Below are positions 10,373 through 18,963 of a DNA stretch of 19,387 nucleotides, one piece after another. Position numbers and translations under genes: made by a program. Below the pieces are notes generated by a model. It was not told where the DNA came from, did no database searches, and saw nothing but the letters and a program-made list of their open reading frames with translations. Origin of the DNA: Gemmatimonadota bacterium (lineage in GTDB: Bacteria; Gemmatimonadota; Gemmatimonadetes; Longimicrobiales; Longimicrobiaceae); contig JAHWJJ010000016.1 in assembly GCA_019348475.1 (NCBI GenBank), positions 1 to 19,387 on the forward strand. Direction: 5' to 3'. How positions within the stretch are numbered: the stretch's first letter is position 1; every line of letters begins with the position of its first letter.

Positions 10373-13300
10373 TCAGGCCAGCTCCAGCGCCTGTTCCTCG
10401 CTCATGGCCTCCACCGCGGCGAGCAGCTTTTCCTCGACCTCGCGCGCCAGGGCGGCCACCGTGGGGGCGCGGAAGATGGCGTCCGCCTGCAGCGCCACCC
10501 CGAAGTCCGCCCGCAGCCGGCCGATGACGCGGGTGCCCAGCAGCGAGTGCCCTCCTAGCTCGAAGAAGTCGTCCTCCACCCCCACCCGCTCGATCCCCAG
10601 CAGCTCGCTCCAGACGGCGGCCACCGCCTCTTCCAGCTCGTTGCCCGGCGCCACGTAGGCCGTGCGCAGCGCCGGCCGCCCGTGCGCGGAATCCCCGTCG
10701 GCCGAGCCGGGCTCGTCGGAGGCGACGGTGACGGGGAGCGCGAGCACGGCGCCGGCGCCCGCCTCTGGCGCCTCGATGTAGTAGCGGCGCCGCTCGAACG
10801 GGTACGTGGGGAGCGGAATGCGCCCTCCGCCCCGCCCTTCGCCGTACGCCGCCCAGTCGATGGCCACGCCCTCGCTCCACGCTCGGCCCACGGCGTCGGC
10901 CAGGGCGCGGGTGTCGGCGTGCCCGTCGCGGGGGTGCGGGAGCGAGGCGATGGTGGCGTGCGATCCGGTCCTGGGGATCAGCGACCCCAGCGTCTTCCCG
11001 GGGCCGACCTCAATGAGGATCGTGTTCCGCGCCTGCAGCAGCGTGTCGACACCGTCGCGAAAGCGGACCGTGCGGCGAAGCTGGCGCGCCCAGTAGTCCG
11101 CGTCCGTCGCCTGTCCCGCGGTGATCCACGTCCCGGTGAGGCCGCTGACGCAGGGCATCCGCGGCGGCTGGGGATCGGCGCGCAGCACCAGCTCGCGGAA
11201 GGGGTCCAGGATGGGGTCCATCATGGCCGAGTGGAACGCGTGCGAAGTGTGCAGCCGCCGCACCTCCACGCCCTCCGCCGCCAGCCTCTCCTGGAACGGG
11301 CGCACGGCCTGGACGGGGCCGCTGACCACGCAGGTGGCGGGTCCGTTCACCGCGGCGAGCGAGACGCCGTCCGGCAGCCGCGGCGCCAGCTCCGCTTCCG
11401 TGAGAAAGACGGCCAGCATGGTGCCCGCGGGAAGCGACTGCATCAGCCGCCCGCGCGCGGCCACCAGGCGCAGCGCATCCTCCAGCGTGAACACGCCGGC
11501 GATGCAGGCCGCCACGAACTCGCCCACGCTGTGGCCCAGCATGGCCTCCGGCTTCGCCCCCCAGCGCATCCACTGCTGCGCCAGCGCGTACTCCACCGCG
11601 AACAGCGCCGGCTGCGTGAGGGCCGTCTGCTGCAGCCGCTCCGTCGCCGCACCCTCGTCGCCCGAAGCCGGAAAGAGGACGTCGCGCAGGTCGAACCCCA
11701 GCTCCGGGCGCAGGATCTCGGCGCACCGGTCCAGCGCGTCGCGGTAGACGGGCTCCGAGCCGTAGACGCCGGCCGCCATGCGCAGGTACTGCGCGCCCTG
11801 GCCCGGGAACAGGAAGGCGACCGGCCTTCCCTCCCCCGCGCGCACCCCGGCCGCCGCGCGCAGCCCGTCCACCGCGTCGCGCGTGGACGCCGCGGGAACC
11901 GCCAGCCGCCAGTCGAACGCGGTGCGGCCGCGCTGCAGGGTAAAGGCGGCGTCCGCCAGGGCGGTGGATGGATGGCGCTCCAGGAAATCGGCCAGGTTGC
12001 CCCGCGCCGCGTTCAGCGCCGACTCCGTCCGCGCGGAAAGGACGATGACCTGCTCCGGGCGCGGCGTCCCTCCGCGCGGCGCGGGCGCGGGCGGCTGCTC
12101 CAGCACGGCGTGCGCGTTGGTGCCGCCGATGCCGAACGAGCTGACCCCCGCGCGCCGCGGCGACGGCCCCGCCCACCCGGTCGTCCGCCCGACGACGTAG
12201 AACGGCGTGCGCTCGATCTCCAGCCGCGGGTTCGGGCGGGTGAAGTGCAGGGTGCCGGGGATCACGCCGTCGCGCAGGGCCAGCGTGGCCTTGATGAGGC
12301 CGGTGACGCCCGCGGCGCAGTCCAGGTGGCCCAGGTTGGTCTTGGCCGAGCCCAGCCCGCAGAACCCGGTGTCGTGCGTGTGCGCGCGGTAGGCGCGGGT
12401 GAGCGCGGCCACCTCGATGGGGTCGCCCAGCGTGGTGCCGGTGCCGTGCGCCTCCAGGTAGCCGATGGAGCGCGGGTTCACGGCGGCGACGGAGAGCGCG
12501 TCGGCGATGACGGCGGCCTGGCCGTCGGCGCCGGGCGCCATGTAGCCCATCTTGGCGCTGCCGTCGTTGTTGATGGCGGAGCCCAGGATCACGCCGTGGA
12601 TGGTGTCGCCGTCCGCGAGGGCGTCTTCCAGACGCTTCAGAAGCACGGCGGCCGCGCCCGCCCCCCCCACCGTGCCCGCCGCCCGTTCGTCGAAGGCGCG
12701 GCAGTGCCCGTCGGGCGACAGAATGGCCCCGTCGCGCCAGGTGTAGCCGCGCGGCGGCACGCTGTGGATGGTGACGCCCCCCGCCAGCGCCAGGTCGCAC
12801 TCGCCGCCCAGCAGGGCGCGGCAGGCCACGTGCACGGCCACCAGCGAGGTGCTGCACGCCGTCTGCACGCTGAGCGAGGGGCCGCGCAGCCCCAGCTTGT
12901 ACGACACGCGCGTGGGGAGGAAGTCCTTGTCGTTGCTCACCATCAGGTCGAACCCGGCGCCCCCGGCGGTCAGCTCGCGGTACGGCAGCAGGTTGAACAT
13001 CAGGTAGCCCGGCGTCCCCATCCCCGCGTACACGCCCACGGGGACCTCGAAGGTCCCCGGCCCGTAGCCGGCGTGCTCCATGGCTTCCCACGCCACCTCC
13101 AGGAACACGCGCTGCTGCGGATCGGTGGTCTCCGCCTCGCGCGGGGTGAAGCCGAAGAAGGGCGCGTCGAAGTGCGCGGCGTTGGACAGGTGCCCGTCGG
13201 CGGGAACGAAGGCCGGGTCCGCCAGGGTCTCGTCGTCCACCCCCGCCGCGCGAAGCTCGTCCGGCGTAAAGCGGGAGATGCTCTCGACCCCGGCGCGCAG

Positions 13301-13402
13301 GTTCTCCCATAGCGCGTCCACGCATGCCGCGCCGGGAAAGCGCCCCGCGATCCCGACGATGGCGATTTCGGCGCCGGTGGGCTCTCGATGTGCCTGGCTC
13401 AT
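10373..13402 (-). CDS. PKS-A: polyketide synthase module, KS-AT-ACP, malonyl-type
   Basis: This 1009-residue monomodular type I PKS is predicted to extend the glycyl thioester from NRPS-A by a C2 unit. The KS (~11-435) has Cys183 in TACSTSL, His319 in EAHGTGT and His359 in KTNLGHLDCAAG. The AT (~527-815) is canonical: FPGQGAQ (532-538), Ser625 in GHSVG and HAFH at 721-724, all pointing to malonyl-CoA. The post-AT linker ends LPTYPFERRRYY. The carrier domain (~918-990) has Ser953 in GGHSL. No reductive, methylating or dehydrating domain lies between AT and ACP, so the new beta-keto group should persist. The C-terminus (EEKLLAAVEAMSEEQALELA) is a short acidic helix of the type used for docking to the next protein. 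It starts 34 bp after NRPS-A, with AGGAC 8 bp before the ATG, in one operon. Confidence 0.95.
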   Translation of the reverse strand: MSQAHREPTGAEIAIVGIAGRFPGAACVDALWENLRAGVESISRFTPDELRAAGVDDETLADPAFVPADGHLSNAAHFDAPFFGFTPREAETTDPQQRVFLEVAWEAMEHAGYGPGTFEVPVGVYAGMGTPGYLMFNLLPYRELTAGGAGFDLMVSNDKDFLPTRVSYKLGLRGPSLSVQTACSTSLVAVHVACRALLGGECDLALAGGVTIHSVPPRGYTWRDGAILSPDGHCRAFDERAAGTVGGAGAAAVLLKRLEDALADGDTIHGVILGSAINNDGSAKMGYMAPGADGQAAVIADALSVAAVNPRSIGYLEAHGTGTTLGDPIEVAALTRAYRAHTHDTGFCGLGSAKTNLGHLDCAAGVTGLIKATLALRDGVIPGTLHFTRPNPRLEIERTPFYVVGRTTGWAGPSPRRAGVSSFGIGGTNAHAVLEQPPAPAPRGGTPRPEQVIVLSARTESALNAARGNLADFLERHPSTALADAAFTLQRGRTAFDWRLAVPAASTRDAVDGLRAAAGVRAGEGRPVAFLFPGQGAQYLRMAAGVYGSEPVYRDALDRCAEILRPELGFDLRDVLFPASGDEGAATERLQQTALTQPALFAVEYALAQQWMRWGAKPEAMLGHSVGEFVAACIAGVFTLEDALRLVAARGRLMQSLPAGTMLAVFLTEAELAPRLPDGVSLAAVNGPATCVVSGPVQAVRPFQERLAAEGVEVRRLHTSHAFHSAMMDPILDPFRELVLRADPQPPRMPCVSGLTGTWITAGQATDADYWARQLRRTVRFRDGVDTLLQARNTILIEVGPGKTLGSLIPRTGSHATIASLPHPRDGHADTRALADAVGRAWSEGVAIDWAAYGEGRGGGRIPLPTYPFERRRYYIEAPEAGAGAVLALPVTVASDEPGSADGDSAHGRPALRTAYVAPGNELEEAVAAVWSELLGIERVGVEDDFFELGGHSLLGTRVIGRLRADFGVALQADAIFRAPTVAALAREVEEKLLAAVEAMSEEQALELA

Positions 13403-13436
13403 GCGGTCGTCCTGTATGTGAGACGGAACGGCGGGG

Positions 13437-16400
13437 TCAGCCGCCCCTCCGCAGGTTCATCAGCCGTCGGGTGCCCTGGCGCAGCCCGTCGGCGCGGGTG
13501 CCGCCCGGGGCGTCCGCCGCGGGTTCGCCCGCGCCGCCGGCCAGGCGGGCGGCCTGGGTTCGCACGGTGGGAAAGCGGAACAGCTCCACCGCCGTGGCCG
13601 TGCTCCCCAGCCGCTCCCTGAGCCGGCCGGCCAGGCCAATGAGCAGCAGCGAGTTGCCGCCCAGGTCGAAGAAGTTGTCGTCGGGACGGATGGCGCCCGT
13701 CCCCAGCACCTCGCGCCACGCCTCCGCCACCTCGCGTTCCCGCCGGGACAGCGGCGCGCCGGCGGGAGCGTCGGCGGACCGGGGCGCGGGAAGGGCACGG
13801 CGGTCCAGCTTGCCGTTGGGCGTCAGCGGCAGCGCGTCCAGCACCACGAACGCTGCGGGGACCATGTACTCCGGCAGCCGCTCGCGCAGGAACGCGCGCG
13901 CGGCGGCTTGCGCGAACTCCGCCTCCGCCACCACGTACGCCACCAGGCGCGGGTCGCCGGGCGCGTCTTCGCGGACCACGACGGCGGCCTCGCGCACCGG
14001 CGGGTGCTGCTTGAGCGCGGCCTCGACCTCGCCCGGCTCGATGCGGAAGCCGCGGATCTTCACCTGGAAGTCGGCGCGGCCCAGGAACTCCAGCGTGCCG
14101 TCCGCCCGCCAGCGCACGCGGTCGCCGGTGCGGTACATCCGCGCGCCGGGCTCGCCGCCGAACGGTTCGGGGACGAAGCGGTCCGCCGTCAGCCCCGGCC
14201 GGTCGTGGTAGCCGCGCGCGACGCCCGCGCCGGCGATGAACAGCTCGCCGGGCACGCCGATGGGCCGCGGGCGGAAGGCGCCGTCCAGCACGTAGACGCG
14301 CGTGTTGGCGATAGGCCGGCCGATGGGCACGGTCCCGTCCGACTCGGTCACGGGGTGCGTGGCGGACCAGACCGTAGTCTCCGTCGGGCCGTACATGTTG
14401 ACGAGCCCGTCCGGCAGCACGGCGCGAATCTGCGCCGCCAGCGCGCCCGGCAGCGCCTCGCCGCCCAGCAGCAGGCGGTGCAGCGGCGCGAGCGCATCCA
14501 CCCCCGACTCCGCGATCAGCAGCGCGGCCAGCGACGGCGTGCACTGCAGGTGGGTGACGGCGTGGCGGCGGATCTGCTCGGCCAGGCTCTCGCCGACGCG
14601 CGCCTGCTCCATCTCGGGCTGCACCACGACCTTGAAGCCGCGCGCCAGCGTCCACAGCAGCTCCAGCACGTGGATGTCGAAGGAGATGCGCGTCACCGCC
14701 AGCCAGGTGCCCGGGACGGGGCCGCCCACGCGCTCGTCCATCCCGGCGAAGAAGCTGACCGCGTTGCCGTGCGTCACCTGCACGCCCTTGGGCCTGCCCG
14801 TCGACCCGGACGTGTAGATGACGTACGCCGCGTTGCGCGGATCGGCCGCATCCACCGGCGCGTCGGCGGGCTCTGCCGCGATGGCCCGCGCATCGGTGTC
14901 GACGGCGACCACGCGCACGCCGCCGGACGGAAGGAGCGTGCGCAGCGACTCCTGCGTCACCAGCACGGGCGCGCGCGAATCCTCCAGCATGTACGCCAGC
15001 CGGTCCGCGGGATACGCGGGATCGAGCGGCAGGTACGCGGCGCCGGTCTTGAGCACCGCCAGCATCGCCACCACCGTCTCGGCCGAGCGCTCCAGGCAGA
15101 TGCCCACGCGCCCCTCGGGGCCGGCGCCCAGCCGGCGCAGGTGGCTGGCGAGACGGCTGGCGCGCGCGTCCAGCTCCGCGTAGGTCAGCGCCGCGCCGCC
15201 AGAGAGCACCGCGGGGGCATCCGGCGTACGCGCCGCCTGGTCCGCGATCACGCCGTGCACCGTGGCGGCGGAGGGCCAGGGCTTCGCCGTCGCGTTCCAC
15301 CCGTCCACCACCTGCGCGCGCTCGTCGTCCGGCAGCGGGAGCGCGGAGAGGCGCGCGTCGGGCGCGGCGCAGGCGGCGGCGAGCAGGGTGCGGAAGTGGG
15401 CGACGATCCGCAGGGCCGTGTCGCGGTCGTAGAGCGCCGTGGCGTACTCCAGCGCGCCCTCCATCCCGTCCGCGCCGGGGCGCAGGCCCAGCCTCAGGTC
15501 GAACGGCGCGTGCGCCCCCTCCACCGGCACCGGCTCCACGTCCAGCCCGGGGATGGACACGGACAGGTCGCCGGCCGTCTGCAGGATGAACATCGCCTGG
15601 AAGACGGCCGCGTGCGCGGCGGAGCGCGGCACCCTGAGCTCGTCCACCAGCCGCTCGAAGGGCATCTCCTGGTGCGCAAAGGCGCCCAGCGTGCTTTCGC
15701 GAACACGGCCCAGGAAGGCGCGGAAGGTGGGATCGCCCCGCAGGTCCGCGCGCAGCGCCAGCGTGTTGACGAAAAAGCCGATCAGCCCCTCCGTCTCCGC
15801 CCGCGTCCTTCCCGCCACCGGCGAGCCCACCACCACGTCCTCCTGCCCCGCGTAGCGGCCCAGCAGCGCCTGGAAGGCGGCCAGCAGCACCATGAAGGGC
15901 GTGCACCCTTCCGCCCGCGCCAGCGCCTCCACCGCCTCGGCCAGGTCGCGCGGCAGGCGGAAGCGCTCCACGCCGCCGCGCCCCTCCCACACCGGCGGGC
16001 GCGGCCGGTCCGCGGGCAGCTCCAGCAGCGCGGGCGCATCCGCCAGCGCGTCGCGCCAGAACGCCAGGTGCCGCTCGTACACGGCGCCCCGCAGCCGCTC
16101 GCGCTGCCACTCGGCGTAGTCCGCGTACTGCAGCTCCGGGTCGGCCAGCGGCGAGGGCTCGCCGCGGGTGAAGGCGCCGTAGAGCGCGGACAGCTCGCCG
16201 AGCAGCACGCCGTTGCTCCACCCGTCGGTGACGATGTGGTGCAGGTTGACGAGCAGCACGTGCTCGCCGTCCGCCAGCCGATAGAGGCGTACGCGGGCCA
16301 GCGGGCCGCGCTCCAGGTGGAACGGCGCGACCACTTCGTCCACGATCCGGCGCCGCAGCTCCGCCTCGCGATCGGCCGCATCGACCGACGTCAGGTCGAT

Positions 16401-16697
16401 GGATTCGACCGGCAGGTCGCCGCACGGCAGGATGACCTGCATGGGCCCGCCATCCAGCCAGCGGAAGACGGTGCGCAGCGACTCGTGCCGCGCGACGAGC
16501 TCGGCGAACGCGCGCCGCAGGGCATCTACGTCCAGCGCGCCGCGCAGCCGCAGGGCCAGGGGGACGGCGTACGCGGCACGGCCCGGGTCCATTCGGTCCA
16601 GCATCCACAGCCGCTGCTGCGAGAACGAGACGGGCGCCACGTACGCGTCCACCATCTCCCCCGCGGAAAGGGCGACGCCGGCCATCACGTCGCTCAT
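13437..16697 (-). CDS. NRPS-A: C-A-PCP module, predicted to activate glycine
   Basis: This 1086-residue monomodular NRPS is the first synthetase of the operon. The C domain (~22-455) has HHIVTDGW (His153, His154, Asp158) intact, although no upstream donor module exists, so it may be a starter C domain using an acyl thioester. The A domain (~480-970) has A3 [11 protein letters not shown] (628-638), YGPTE (769-773), TGD (857-859) and Lys963 in NGKLDRR. The pocket residues read by alignment to PheA are D-I-L-Q-L-G-M-V-W-K, nearly the known glycine code DILQLGLIW. The PCP (~985-1055) has Ser1016 in GGNSL. The C-terminal tail is Arg/Gly-rich ([15 protein letters not shown]). The ATG at 16695-16697 overlaps the stop codon of a 23-residue ORF as ATGA and has no good Shine-Dalgarno of its own, so translation is probably coupled to that small ORF. 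Confidence 0.95.
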   Translation of the reverse strand: MSDVMAGVALSAGEMVDAYVAPVSFSQQRLWMLDRMDPGRAAYAVPLALRLRGALDVDALRRAFAELVARHESLRTVFRWLDGGPMQVILPCGDLPVESIDLTSVDAADREAELRRRIVDEVVAPFHLERGPLARVRLYRLADGEHVLLVNLHHIVTDGWSNGVLLGELSALYGAFTRGEPSPLADPELQYADYAEWQRERLRGAVYERHLAFWRDALADAPALLELPADRPRPPVWEGRGGVERFRLPRDLAEAVEALARAEGCTPFMVLLAAFQALLGRYAGQEDVVVGSPVAGRTRAETEGLIGFFVNTLALRADLRGDPTFRAFLGRVRESTLGAFAHQEMPFERLVDELRVPRSAAHAAVFQAMFILQTAGDLSVSIPGLDVEPVPVEGAHAPFDLRLGLRPGADGMEGALEYATALYDRDTALRIVAHFRTLLAAACAAPDARLSALPLPDDERAQVVDGWNATAKPWPSAATVHGVIADQAARTPDAPAVLSGGAALTYAELDARASRLASHLRRLGAGPEGRVGICLERSAETVVAMLAVLKTGAAYLPLDPAYPADRLAYMLEDSRAPVLVTQESLRTLLPSGGVRVVAVDTDARAIAAEPADAPVDAADPRNAAYVIYTSGSTGRPKGVQVTHGNAVSFFAGMDERVGGPVPGTWLAVTRISFDIHVLELLWTLARGFKVVVQPEMEQARVGESLAEQIRRHAVTHLQCTPSLAALLIAESGVDALAPLHRLLLGGEALPGALAAQIRAVLPDGLVNMYGPTETTVWSATHPVTESDGTVPIGRPIANTRVYVLDGAFRPRPIGVPGELFIAGAGVARGYHDRPGLTADRFVPEPFGGEPGARMYRTGDRVRWRADGTLEFLGRADFQVKIRGFRIEPGEVEAALKQHPPVREAAVVVREDAPGDPRLVAYVVAEAEFAQAAARAFLRERLPEYMVPAAFVVLDALPLTPNGKLDRRALPAPRSADAPAGAPLSRREREVAEAWREVLGTGAIRPDDNFFDLGGNSLLLIGLAGRLRERLGSTATAVELFRFPTVRTQAARLAGGAGEPAADAPGGTRADGLRQGTRRLMNLRRGG

Positions 16698-16765
16698 GCG
16701 GTCGCGACCGGCGCGGGGGCGTTGCCGCCCGGGAACGCTTGGTACGGGAGGTCGATGCGCGGCAT
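16694..16765 (-). CDS. Small ORF (23 residues) translationally coupled to NRPS-A
   Basis: An ATG (16763-16765) opens two bases after the stop of the DUF6875-like gene. The frame reads [14 protein letters not shown], then a short Ala/Pro-rich end (NAPAPVATA), and stops with a TGA (16694-16696) that overlaps the ATG of NRPS-A as ATGA. A GGGGG run about 9 bp upstream could serve as ribosome binding site, whereas NRPS-A itself lacks one. This tight packing between two genes argues that it is translated. It could be a functional micropeptide, a peptide substrate or partner of a pathway enzyme, or simply a coupling leader that delivers ribosomes to NRPS-A. It resembles no family I know, and MbtH-like proteins are longer. 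Because it is so short, chance occurrence cannot be excluded. Confidence 0.5.
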   Translation of the reverse strand: MPRIDLPYQAFPGGNAPAPVATA

Positions 16766-16767
16766 CG

Positions 16768-17712
16768 TCAGGCCCCCACGTGCGCGGCGGGCTCGCTTAC
16801 GATGCGCTCGACGGCGATGCGCTCGACGGCGGCCTCCGGGGCCACGGGGCACGCCGCGGCGGCCGGGTCCTGCGCCCGGGAGGCGTGGTGCGGGCACCCG
16901 GCCGCGGAGGCGGCCGCCGCGTCGGCGCAGAGCGTCGCCTGGGCGGCCTCGGCCACGGCCCGGGCCACGGCGTGGGCGTCGCGCACCGCGCGGGCCTGCA
17001 CGTCGTGCGCGGCGGCGCTCTCGACCTCGTCGGCGCCGGGGAGGAGGCCGAAGCGGAACGCGGTGTCGTGGACGTGTTCCGAGAGCGCGCTGGGCACCCT
17101 TTCGGCGAAGGCGCTCAGGTACGCTTCCATGAACTCCCGGCGGTCGCGCAGAAAGGCGAAGTCGGTGGCCACCATGTGGCGGATCGACAGGAGCGGGATC
17201 GGGCTCTTCAGCGGCCGGAAGTCCTCGTTCCAGAGCCCCGCCTTCTTCGGCGGCCCCGGGTGGAACTCGCCGATCATGATCCCGTCGCGCACGTACACGG
17301 GCTTCAGCCGCTCCTGCGTCCCATCGATCAGCCGCCCCACCTCGGAGGTGGGGATGTCGGGGAAGAGGATGTTGATGCTCTTGTACTGCGCCTCCCTCCC
17401 CTGCGCCGGCTCCAGTTCCAGGAACCAGTCGCGGTAGCTGCGCACCACGCTCTCCACCTCGTCGGCGTCGAGCCGGGCGCCGGGCCAGACGGCGAAGAAG
17501 ATCGTCCCCCTGGCCATGGCCGGGCGGACGAAGGGGCACACGGGGCCGCTGCGCCCCAGCTCGGGGTGGGGTTGGGCGAGGTAGCCCTTCGCCCACTCGA
17601 CGATGGCGCGGAGCGTCCCCAGGTTCTCCCGCACGCGCTCCGGCATCGGCTCGCGCTCCAGGTCGGAGAGCTCGGCCAGCCAGCAGCGGGGGTCCTTTTC
17701 ATAGATGCGCAT
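16768..17712 (-). CDS. DUF6875-like protein of unknown function, first gene of the operon
   Basis: This 314-residue soluble protein has no signal peptide or membrane helix. Residues ~1-225 form a conserved-looking domain with the blocks [15 protein letters not shown] (48-62), [12 protein letters not shown] (110-121), [18 protein letters not shown] (136-153) and [20 protein letters not shown] (165-184). From memory these match the DUF6875 family, which I associate with actinobacterial and NRPS-containing loci; no function is known to me. The CPF, EFHP and IRHM positions carry Cys and His that could bind metal or be catalytic, but that is speculation. Residues ~226-314 are Ala-rich with CPHH (273-276) and a doubled AVERI, and look unstructured. 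It leads the operon, two bases ahead of the small ORF, so a role in starter supply, tailoring or off-loading is possible. The ATG (17710-17712) is preceded by AAGGAAG about 11 bp upstream. Confidence 0.8.
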   Translation of the reverse strand: MRIYEKDPRCWLAELSDLEREPMPERVRENLGTLRAIVEWAKGYLAQPHPELGRSGPVCPFVRPAMARGTIFFAVWPGARLDADEVESVVRSYRDWFLELEPAQGREAQYKSINILFPDIPTSEVGRLIDGTQERLKPVYVRDGIMIGEFHPGPPKKAGLWNEDFRPLKSPIPLLSIRHMVATDFAFLRDRREFMEAYLSAFAERVPSALSEHVHDTAFRFGLLPGADEVESAAAHDVQARAVRDAHAVARAVAEAAQATLCADAAAASAAGCPHHASRAQDPAAAACPVAPEAAVERIAVERIVSEPAAHVGA

Positions 17713-17773
17713 GGTCGCTCTCGCTTCCTTGGTCCAGAGCGCGTCCGGCCGTACCGGCGCGTATGGGAGTCGG

Positions 17774-17870
17774 CCTGTGGGGTCCTTCGTCTCCGGCGCC
17801 GGCCCCTCCGAACGCCGCTTTCACCTTCACCTCCACCTCGAGCTTCGCGGCCGCGCCCGCGGTCCCCGGG
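17774..17870 (-). other. Coding-like segment upstream of the operon, origin unknown
   Basis: Read on the minus strand, one frame gives AAAKLEVEVKVKAAFGG followed by AGAGDEGPHRP, with mostly G/C third positions and an alternating charged/hydrophobic pattern. It has no in-frame start, and the frame runs into a stop 11 bases inside the DUF6875-like gene (CTATGA). It overlaps the end of the monooxygenase remnant in another frame. It may be the tail of a lost gene. The rest of 17713-17861 must contain the operon's 5' leader, but no clear promoter is visible. Confidence 0.25.
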
Positions 17871-18100
17871 AAAGCGCTCCAGGCACCGGTCCAGGGTGCG
17901 GTCGCGCAGCGTCAGGAGCCCGCGCAGCGACAGTCCCGGGTTGATGGAGCGCCGCCCGTCGTCGCGGGCGTCGGCGCGCAGGTCGCGCCTGCGCTCGAAG
18001 ACGCGCACGTCCCAGTCGCGCCGGCCCAGGCAGGCGGCCATCGCCCGCCCCCGCCGGGCCCGCGCCGATGATGGCGACTTTCGGTACGTGCCGTGTTCAT
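17862..18100 (-). pseudogene. Remnant of an FAD-dependent monooxygenase (kynurenine 3-monooxygenase-like)
   Basis: Starting near the ATG at 18098-18100, one frame gives VPKVAIIGAGPAGAG, a Rossmann GxGxxG FAD-binding motif. At about 18041 the reading shifts by one base to MAACLGRRDWDVRVFERR, then DARDDGRRSIN and GLSLRGLLTLRD. This is the typical kynurenine 3-monooxygenase N-terminus (consensus DGGRSINLALS). The ATG itself is also out of frame with VPKV, so there are at least two frameshifts. After LLTLRD the text jumps to RTLDRCLERFPGDR, which resembles a more C-terminal segment of the same family, suggesting an internal deletion. Only ~75 of a usual ~450 residues remain, so it is certainly non-functional. 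It is the immediate upstream neighbour of the operon, on the same strand. Confidence 0.6.
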
Positions 18101-18202
18101 CGCTTCCGCACCTGCGTGTGGTGGCCTGACCGATCCGTTCGCGCAGTGGCCGAAAGTGGACGAAGTGTGTTCGCTGCCCCGTCCCTCGTTTCCTCCGGGA
18201 GG

Positions 18203-18239
18203 CTCCCGCCTCCTCCCGCCTCCTCCCGCCTCCTCCCGT
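18203..18239. repeat. Short tandem repeat, 10-bp unit
   Basis: CTCCCGCCTC is repeated about 3.7 times without interruption, just after a CCTCCGGGAGG sequence. It is in non-coding DNA between two pseudogenes. It is probably a replication-slippage product with no assigned role. Confidence 0.7.
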
Positions 18240-18354
18240 CGCGTTCCGGCGCTCTACGGCCCCCACTCTCTTCGACGCGGCCCTGACCCTGGCCCCCGGG
18301 ACCTACGGTTGCGCTTCGCCCGTTTACGCTTTGCGCGGCGTTCGGAGCAGCCAG

Positions 18355-18386
18355 TTTATATCGAATATGGGCCGGATCAGTGTCTA
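18355..18386 (-). promoter_or_regulatory. AT-rich island, weak promoter candidate
   Basis: An AT-rich patch is conspicuous in this GC-rich region. On the minus strand TAGACA (18381-18386) resembles a -35 box. GATATA (spacing 18) or TATAAA (spacing 20, at 18355-18360) could be a -10. It points toward the monooxygenase remnant and the operon, but is ~640 bp from the first intact gene. It may be the old promoter of the lost monooxygenase gene or chance. Confidence 0.2.
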
Positions 18387-18404
18387 CCATGTAAACAGAG
18401 GCGT

Positions 18405-18801
18405 GTCGCGCGGCCCGGTGCCCGTGGGTCGCGCCCGCCGGCGCATCGGGAATGACGCGGCCGAGGGAATCCGTACGCGCAGCCGACCTCCATCTCCCGC
18501 TTCAGGATGCCGGCGGCCGTGCCTGGTCGGCGAGCCGGCGTAGAACGGCGTCGCGGGCGGTGAACGGCACGCCGCGCTCCGGGTCCGCGCTGCCGTAGCC
18601 GCGCGACGGCAGCACCTGGCCGCGCGCGAGGAGCAGCGATCCGTCGTACCCGAACGGCACCCGCCGCCGCATGGGCTCGTCCACCGCCGGCGCGAGCTGC
18701 GCGTCCGGAAGCGGCGCGGCGGGCGGGTCGTCTGCGCCGCGGCCGCCCCGGCTCCGGGTACTGGATCCCGTGCCGCAGACGACGGTCGCCAGCTCGGCGA
18801 C
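18405..18801 (-). pseudogene. Remnant of a serine hydrolase (beta-lactamase/PBP fold)
   Basis: The minus strand reads PPAAPLPDAQLAPAVDEPMR, then YDGSLLLARGQVLPSRGYG and SADPERGVPFTARD. This is the N-terminal part of secreted class C beta-lactamase-related serine hydrolases. The continuation is spread over other frames: FYAGSPTR is the expected FxxGSxTK catalytic box, with the nucleophile Ser kept and the Lys changed to Arg. It is followed by AGILKREME, GRLRV and TDSLGRVIPDAPAGAT. At least three frame changes in ~300 bp, loss of the catalytic Lys and absence of the remaining ~300 residues show a decayed gene. It lies upstream of the monooxygenase remnant on the same strand. Confidence 0.65.
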
Positions 18802-18898
18802 GTCTCCTCACCGCCAGTGCTCACCGCCGTCCCCGGCATCTGGCGGCGTAAAGGGCCGGCGCGAGGTGCCGGGGTGCCCGGCAGGCCAGCGGGACCAA

Positions 18899-18923
18899 GC
18901 CGGCCGGTTACGCCCGGCCCGGC
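18899..18923 (-). terminator. Probable terminator of the DUF5916 gene
   Basis: GCCGGCCGG (18899-18907) pairs with CCGGCCCGGC (18914-18923) with one bulged base around a 6-base loop, about 40 bp after the stop of the DUF5916 gene. A second small hairpin (TGCCGGG/CCCGGCA, 18867-18883) follows. Neither has a T-run. Confidence 0.4.
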
Positions 18924-18963
18924 AGCAGCTCCGTATCCGTCGGCTCAGGCGCTGGTGCCGCCC

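Noticed and set aside
10620..10820. Possible KR domain between AT and carrier domain of PKS-A
   Set aside because: Only ~100 linker residues separate the AT from the carrier domain, with no Rossmann motif, far too short for a KR.
18440..18470. Second copy of the TGTCATTCC-type repeat (minus strand GTCATTCCCGATG)
   Set aside because: The bases are better explained as the VIPDAPAG part of the serine hydrolase remnant. The similarity is limited to about eight bases.
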